This document shows positions 59,525 to 64,000 of a stretch of DNA of 64,000 bases, piece after piece (position 1 is the stretch's first letter; every line of letters begins with the position of its first letter). Source of the stretch: DASXTC01 sp036505635 (lineage in GTDB: Bacteria > Acidobacteriota > Polarisedimenticolia > JACPZX01 > DASXTC01). The notes below the pieces were generated by a model, which searched no databases, was not told where the DNA came from, and was given only the letters and a program-made list of their open reading frames with translations. The translations under genes and the position numbers were made by a program. The stretch is from NCBI GenBank assembly GCA_036505635.1, contig DASXTC010000010.1:107090-171089 (forward strand), given 5' to 3'.

Positions 59525-60385
59525 ATGGCAACCTCCGCGTCATCGGGCCCGCGTCGCGCGACCGTCTCGGGCATCACCGTCGGTGAAGGGCGGCCGCTGG
59601 CGCTCATCGCGGGGCCCTGCGTCATCGAGGCCGACGACCTGATGATGCGCACCGCGGAGACCCTCGTCGCAATCGCGCGGCGGGTCGGCATCCCGCTCAT
59701 CTTCAAGTCGTCCTACGAGAAGGACAACCGCTCCACGGCCGAGTTCTACCGGGGCCCGGGCCTGGAGAAAGGGCTGAAGCTCCTCGCCCGCGTGAAGCAG
59801 ACGTTCGGCGTGCCGGTCACGTCCGACGTGCATCGCGAAAGCGACGTGGAAGCGGCGGCCGAGGTGCTGGACCTGATCCAGATCCCGGCCTACCTCTGCC
59901 AGCAGACGAGCCTGCTGCTGGCGGCGGGCCGCTCGGGACGGCCGGTCAACGTCAAGAAGGGTCAGTTCCTCGCGCCGCACAACATGGGCAGCGCCGTCGG
60001 GAAGCTGCGGTCGGTCGGGTGCGCGGACGTCCTGGTGACCGAGCGGGGCTCGTCGTTCGGCTACAACCGCCTGGTCAACGACTTCATCGCCATCCCCGTG
60101 ATGAAGGAGCTGGGGGCGCCGGTGATCTACGACGCCACGCACAGCGTGCGGCTCTACGGCATGCCCTCGAAGGACCCGAAAGGGGGCGAGCCCCAGTTCA
60201 TCCCCCATCTCGCGCGCGCCGGCGTCGCGGCCGGCTGCGACGCCCTCTTCATGGAGACCCATCCTGACCCGCCCGCCGCGCTGTGCGACGCCGCGAGCCA
60301 GTTCCCCCTGGGGCGGATGGAGTGGATGCTGTCCCACGCGCTCCGGATCGCCCAGGTCGTGCGCGAGGCGGAGTCGGCGCGGTGA
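59525..60385 (+). CDS. kdsA: 3-deoxy-8-phosphooctulonate synthase
   Basis: 286 residues. LIAGPCVIEADDLM, FKSSYEKDNRSTAEFYRGPG, TSDVHRES, PAYLCQQTSLLLAAG, VKKGQFLAPHNMG and TERGSSFGYNRLVNDF are the KDO8P synthase blocks. C32 in the AGPC segment is the metal ligand of the metal-dependent class (the E. coli enzyme has Asn there), and the later His/Glu/Asp metal ligands appear in place. It condenses arabinose-5-phosphate with phosphoenolpyruvate to feed Kdo for LPS. kdsC follows with a GTGA overlap. ATG 59525 lies 9 bases after TATACT. Confidence 0.96.
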   Translation: MATSASSGPRRATVSGITVGEGRPLALIAGPCVIEADDLMMRTAETLVAIARRVGIPLIFKSSYEKDNRSTAEFYRGPGLEKGLKLLARVKQTFGVPVTSDVHRESDVEAAAEVLDLIQIPAYLCQQTSLLLAAGRSGRPVNVKKGQFLAPHNMGSAVGKLRSVGCADVLVTERGSSFGYNRLVNDFIAIPVMKELGAPVIYDATHSVRLYGMPSKDPKGGEPQFIPHLARAGVAAGCDALFMETHPDPPAALCDAASQFPLGRMEWMLSHALRIAQVVREAESAR

Positions 60386-60915
60386 GGATGTACGACGGGA
60401 AGGTCACGCCCATCCGCATGATCGTGATGGACGTGGACGGCGTGCTCACCGACGGTGGCATCATCTACAAGGGGCCCGACACGGAGCTGAAGCGGTTCCA
60501 CATCCAGGACGGCATGGGGATCACGATGGCGATCAAGGCCGGCTTCCGGGTGGGCATCCTCACGGGCCGTTCCTCGCCAATGGTGGAGCGCCGTGCGCGC
60601 GAGCTGTCGATCCCCGTGGTCAAGCAGGGGTTCCACACCAAGATCGAGGGATGGCAGGAGATCCTCCGCGAGGAGGAGATCGGCGCCAACGAGGTGGCCT
60701 ACATCGGCGACGACGTGCAGGACCTGCCGGTGCTGTGGCGGGCGGGGTTCTCGGCGGCGCCGGCCAACGCGGTGGCCGAGGTGAAGTCCGACGTGGACTA
60801 CGTCTGCCAGCGCTCGGGCGGTCACGGGGCCGTGCGCGAGTTCATCGATCTGTTGCTGGCGGAGAAAGGGATCAAGGCCGAGGTGATCGCGGCCTTCACG
60901 GGGAAAAAGCCATGA
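60382..60915 (+). CDS. kdsC: 3-deoxy-D-manno-octulosonate 8-phosphate phosphatase (KdsC, paralogue 2)
   Basis: 177 residues of the KdsC family: MIVMDVDGVLTDGGIIYKGP (DxD), GILTGRSSPMVERRARELSI, and VAYIGDDVQDLPVLWRAGF. Its position directly after kdsA, joined by GTGA (GTG 60382), makes it the primary KdsC candidate. It completes Kdo synthesis. ATG 60388 is an alternative start. The transaldolase-like gene follows with an ATGA overlap. Confidence 0.95.
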   Translation: MRMYDGKVTPIRMIVMDVDGVLTDGGIIYKGPDTELKRFHIQDGMGITMAIKAGFRVGILTGRSSPMVERRARELSIPVVKQGFHTKIEGWQEILREEEIGANEVAYIGDDVQDLPVLWRAGFSAAPANAVAEVKSDVDYVCQRSGGHGAVREFIDLLLAEKGIKAEVIAAFTGKKP

Positions 60916-61559
60916 AGATCTTCATCGACTCGGCCGACGTCAACGAGATCCGCGAGGCCCGGCGCATCGGATGCGCCGACGGTGTGACCACCAACCCGAC
61001 GCTGATCGCGAAGGCGGGCGTCAACCTGGAACAGACGATCCGCGCCATCGCGGAGATCGTTCGTGGACCGGTCAACGCCGAGGTCACCGCGACGACGGCC
61101 GAGGCGATCGTCGCCGAGGGCAAGCAGTTCCACCGGTGGGGCGAGAACGTGCATGTGAAGATCCCTCTGAATCACGAGGGCCTCATCGCCTGCAGAACGC
61201 TCTCCGACGAGGGGATCCCTTCGACCATGACGCTGGTCTTCTCGCCGACGCAGGCGATCCTGGCGGCGCGCGCGGGAGCGGCCTGGATCTGTCCCTTCGT
61301 GGGGCGCCTCGACGACATCGCGTACGACGGGATGGAGATGATCCGGCAGATCGCCGCGATCTACAACCACGACGTGGATGGAGAGACCTCGATCCTCGCG
61401 GCGTCCCTCCGCCATCCCGTGCACGTAATCGAGTGCGCGCTGGCCGGCGCCGACGCGGTCACCGTGCCCTTCTCGGTGATCCGCCAGATGGAGCAGCATC
61501 CGCTCACCGAACGCGGCATCAGGCAGTTTCTCGAGGACGCGAAGAAGATCGCGCGGTGA
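60912..61559 (+). CDS. fructose-6-phosphate aldolase / transaldolase-like
   Basis: 215 residues of the compact transaldolase (FSA/TAL) family: KIFIDSADVNEIREARRIGC, DGVTTNPTLIAKAG, the Schiff-base Lys in NVHVKIPLNHEG and PFVGRLDDIAYDG. It may supply sugar phosphates by transferring or cleaving C3 units; coupling to kdsA-kdsC (ATGA overlap) suggests it could feed arabinose-5-phosphate or a related precursor, which is inference. It converges with hppA with 14 bases between stops. Confidence 0.93.
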   Translation: MKIFIDSADVNEIREARRIGCADGVTTNPTLIAKAGVNLEQTIRAIAEIVRGPVNAEVTATTAEAIVAEGKQFHRWGENVHVKIPLNHEGLIACRTLSDEGIPSTMTLVFSPTQAILAARAGAAWICPFVGRLDDIAYDGMEMIRQIAAIYNHDVDGETSILAASLRHPVHVIECALAGADAVTVPFSVIRQMEQHPLTERGIRQFLEDAKKIAR

Positions 61560-61573
61560 ATCGCCCTCGCCTC

Positions 61574-63646
<2,073 letters not shown>

Positions 63647-63653
63647 GCGGCGT

Positions 63654-63683
63654 ATTCCAGCATGGACCGGGGAGACAGATCAA
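63654..63683 (-). promoter_or_regulatory. promoter upstream of hppA, TTGATC-18-TGGAAT
   Basis: On the minus strand TTGATC (63683-63678), an 18-base spacer, TGGAAT (63659-63654), then 7 bases and the GTG. It lies in the 152-base gap 63647-63798, where I see nothing else. The short -10-to-start distance matches the leaderless pattern. Confidence 0.4.
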
Positions 63684-63798
63684 TCGGCCCGGTGAGAATC
63701 GCTCCAGATCGCGCCGGTGATGACCTAGGCGACTCCGAGCAGAGACACGGCCAGCGCCGAGCACATGCCGATACGCTGGTCCAGCGATGCTCCGACTG

Positions 63799-64000
63799 TC
63801 ATGAGCGACGCTCGGCGAGGAACCCCACTTCACGCATCCGCACTTCGTTCCTCCACCACGTCCCGACGTCCTGGCGCCCCAGCCGCCAGACGACATCGAG
63901 CGGAGCCTGCCCGCGACACGAGGCCAGTCCGCCGTGCTCGCCGCACTGGTGATGGAACCGGCAGAGACACTCGCGGTTGGCCTCATCGTGGCCGCCTCCC
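63799..64000 (-). CDS. C-terminal end of HNH endonuclease (partial)
   Basis: The last 66 codons of a minus-strand gene whose start lies beyond the window. The reading is GGHDEANRECLCRFHHQCGE and then HGGLASCRGQAPLDVVWRLG, with stop at 63799. The C-x-F-H-H-x2-C-G-E-H-G pattern is the zinc-coordinating His-rich end of the HNH nuclease domain often found with DUF222 or similar regions. It is not possible to say whether the gene is complete. Such genes are commonly mobile or multicopy in high-GC bacteria. Confidence 0.7.
   Translation of the reverse strand, partial: GGGHDEANRECLCRFHHQCGEHGGLASCRGQAPLDVVWRLGRQDVGTWWRNEVRMREVGFLAERRS

Overview
The window looks like bacterial chromosome from a high-GC, Gram-negative organism. 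The most likely source is Acidobacteriota or a close relative, but this is inference. Supporting signs are a VWFA-related protein of the type common in Acidobacteria, a Ser/Thr kinase fused to a TolB/PD40 propeller, several PD40/peptidase-MA proteins, LPS genes (kdsA, two kdsC-like genes, lapA, lapB), an Omp85-like barrel and a membrane pyrophosphatase. I see no tRNA, rRNA, CRISPR array, insertion sequence, prophage or attachment site. Coding density is very high and no gene-free stretch exceeds about 155 bases.

Layout. 1-5.5 kb: cell-envelope genes (partial multi-pass membrane protein, GT4 glycosyltransferase, two divergent sulfatase-fold proteins). 5.5-9.6 kb: a large secreted beta-helix plus thrombospondin-type-3 protein. 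9.7-14.1 kb: a 1212-residue multi-domain flavin/Fe-S oxidoreductase and a GT2 glycosyltransferase. 14.1-23.4 kb: Lhr-like helicase, M14 carboxypeptidase and a third sulfatase-fold lipoprotein in one coupled operon. 23.4-29.4 kb: methyltransferase, short-chain reductase, an unknown secreted protein, an M20 peptidase and a secreted zinc metalloprotease with a small partner. 29.5-36.3 kb: aroA diverging from a VWFA protein, then a TPR / small secreted protein / protease-propeller-barrel cluster. 36.3-42.7 kb: ftsX, ftsE, a membrane-anchored peptidase-MA-like protein, gatB and an M1 aminopeptidase. 42.8-59.5 kb: a nearly unbroken minus-strand run of 13 genes: kinase, kdsC-like, lapA, lapB, DUF4388 protein, unknown, htrA, sigma-54 activator, then acyl-CoA ligase, thiolase, hydratase/dehydrogenase, an arsenate-reductase-like protein and acyl-CoA dehydrogenase (fatty-acid beta-oxidation). 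59.5-64 kb: kdsA-kdsC-transaldolase on the plus strand, hppA, and the tail of an HNH nuclease gene at the edge.

How the genes fit together. Envelope building and quality control dominate: Kdo supply (KdsA/KdsC), LPS assembly control (LapA/LapB), periplasmic proteolysis (HtrA), division (FtsEX), and envelope modification by three alkaline-phosphatase-fold enzymes that carry Thr where sulfatases carry the formylglycine Cys/Ser. No obvious defence or mobile system is present.

The most unusual signals are (i) at least eight gene starts with a -10-like hexamer only 6-10 bases upstream and no Shine-Dalgarno, pointing to leaderless transcripts, including a palindromic AGTATACT placed symmetrically between two divergent GTG starts (aroA and the VWFA gene); (ii) the three Thr-type sulfatase-fold proteins, which share the same C-terminal tail; and (iii) a predicted protease-propeller-Omp85 fusion.
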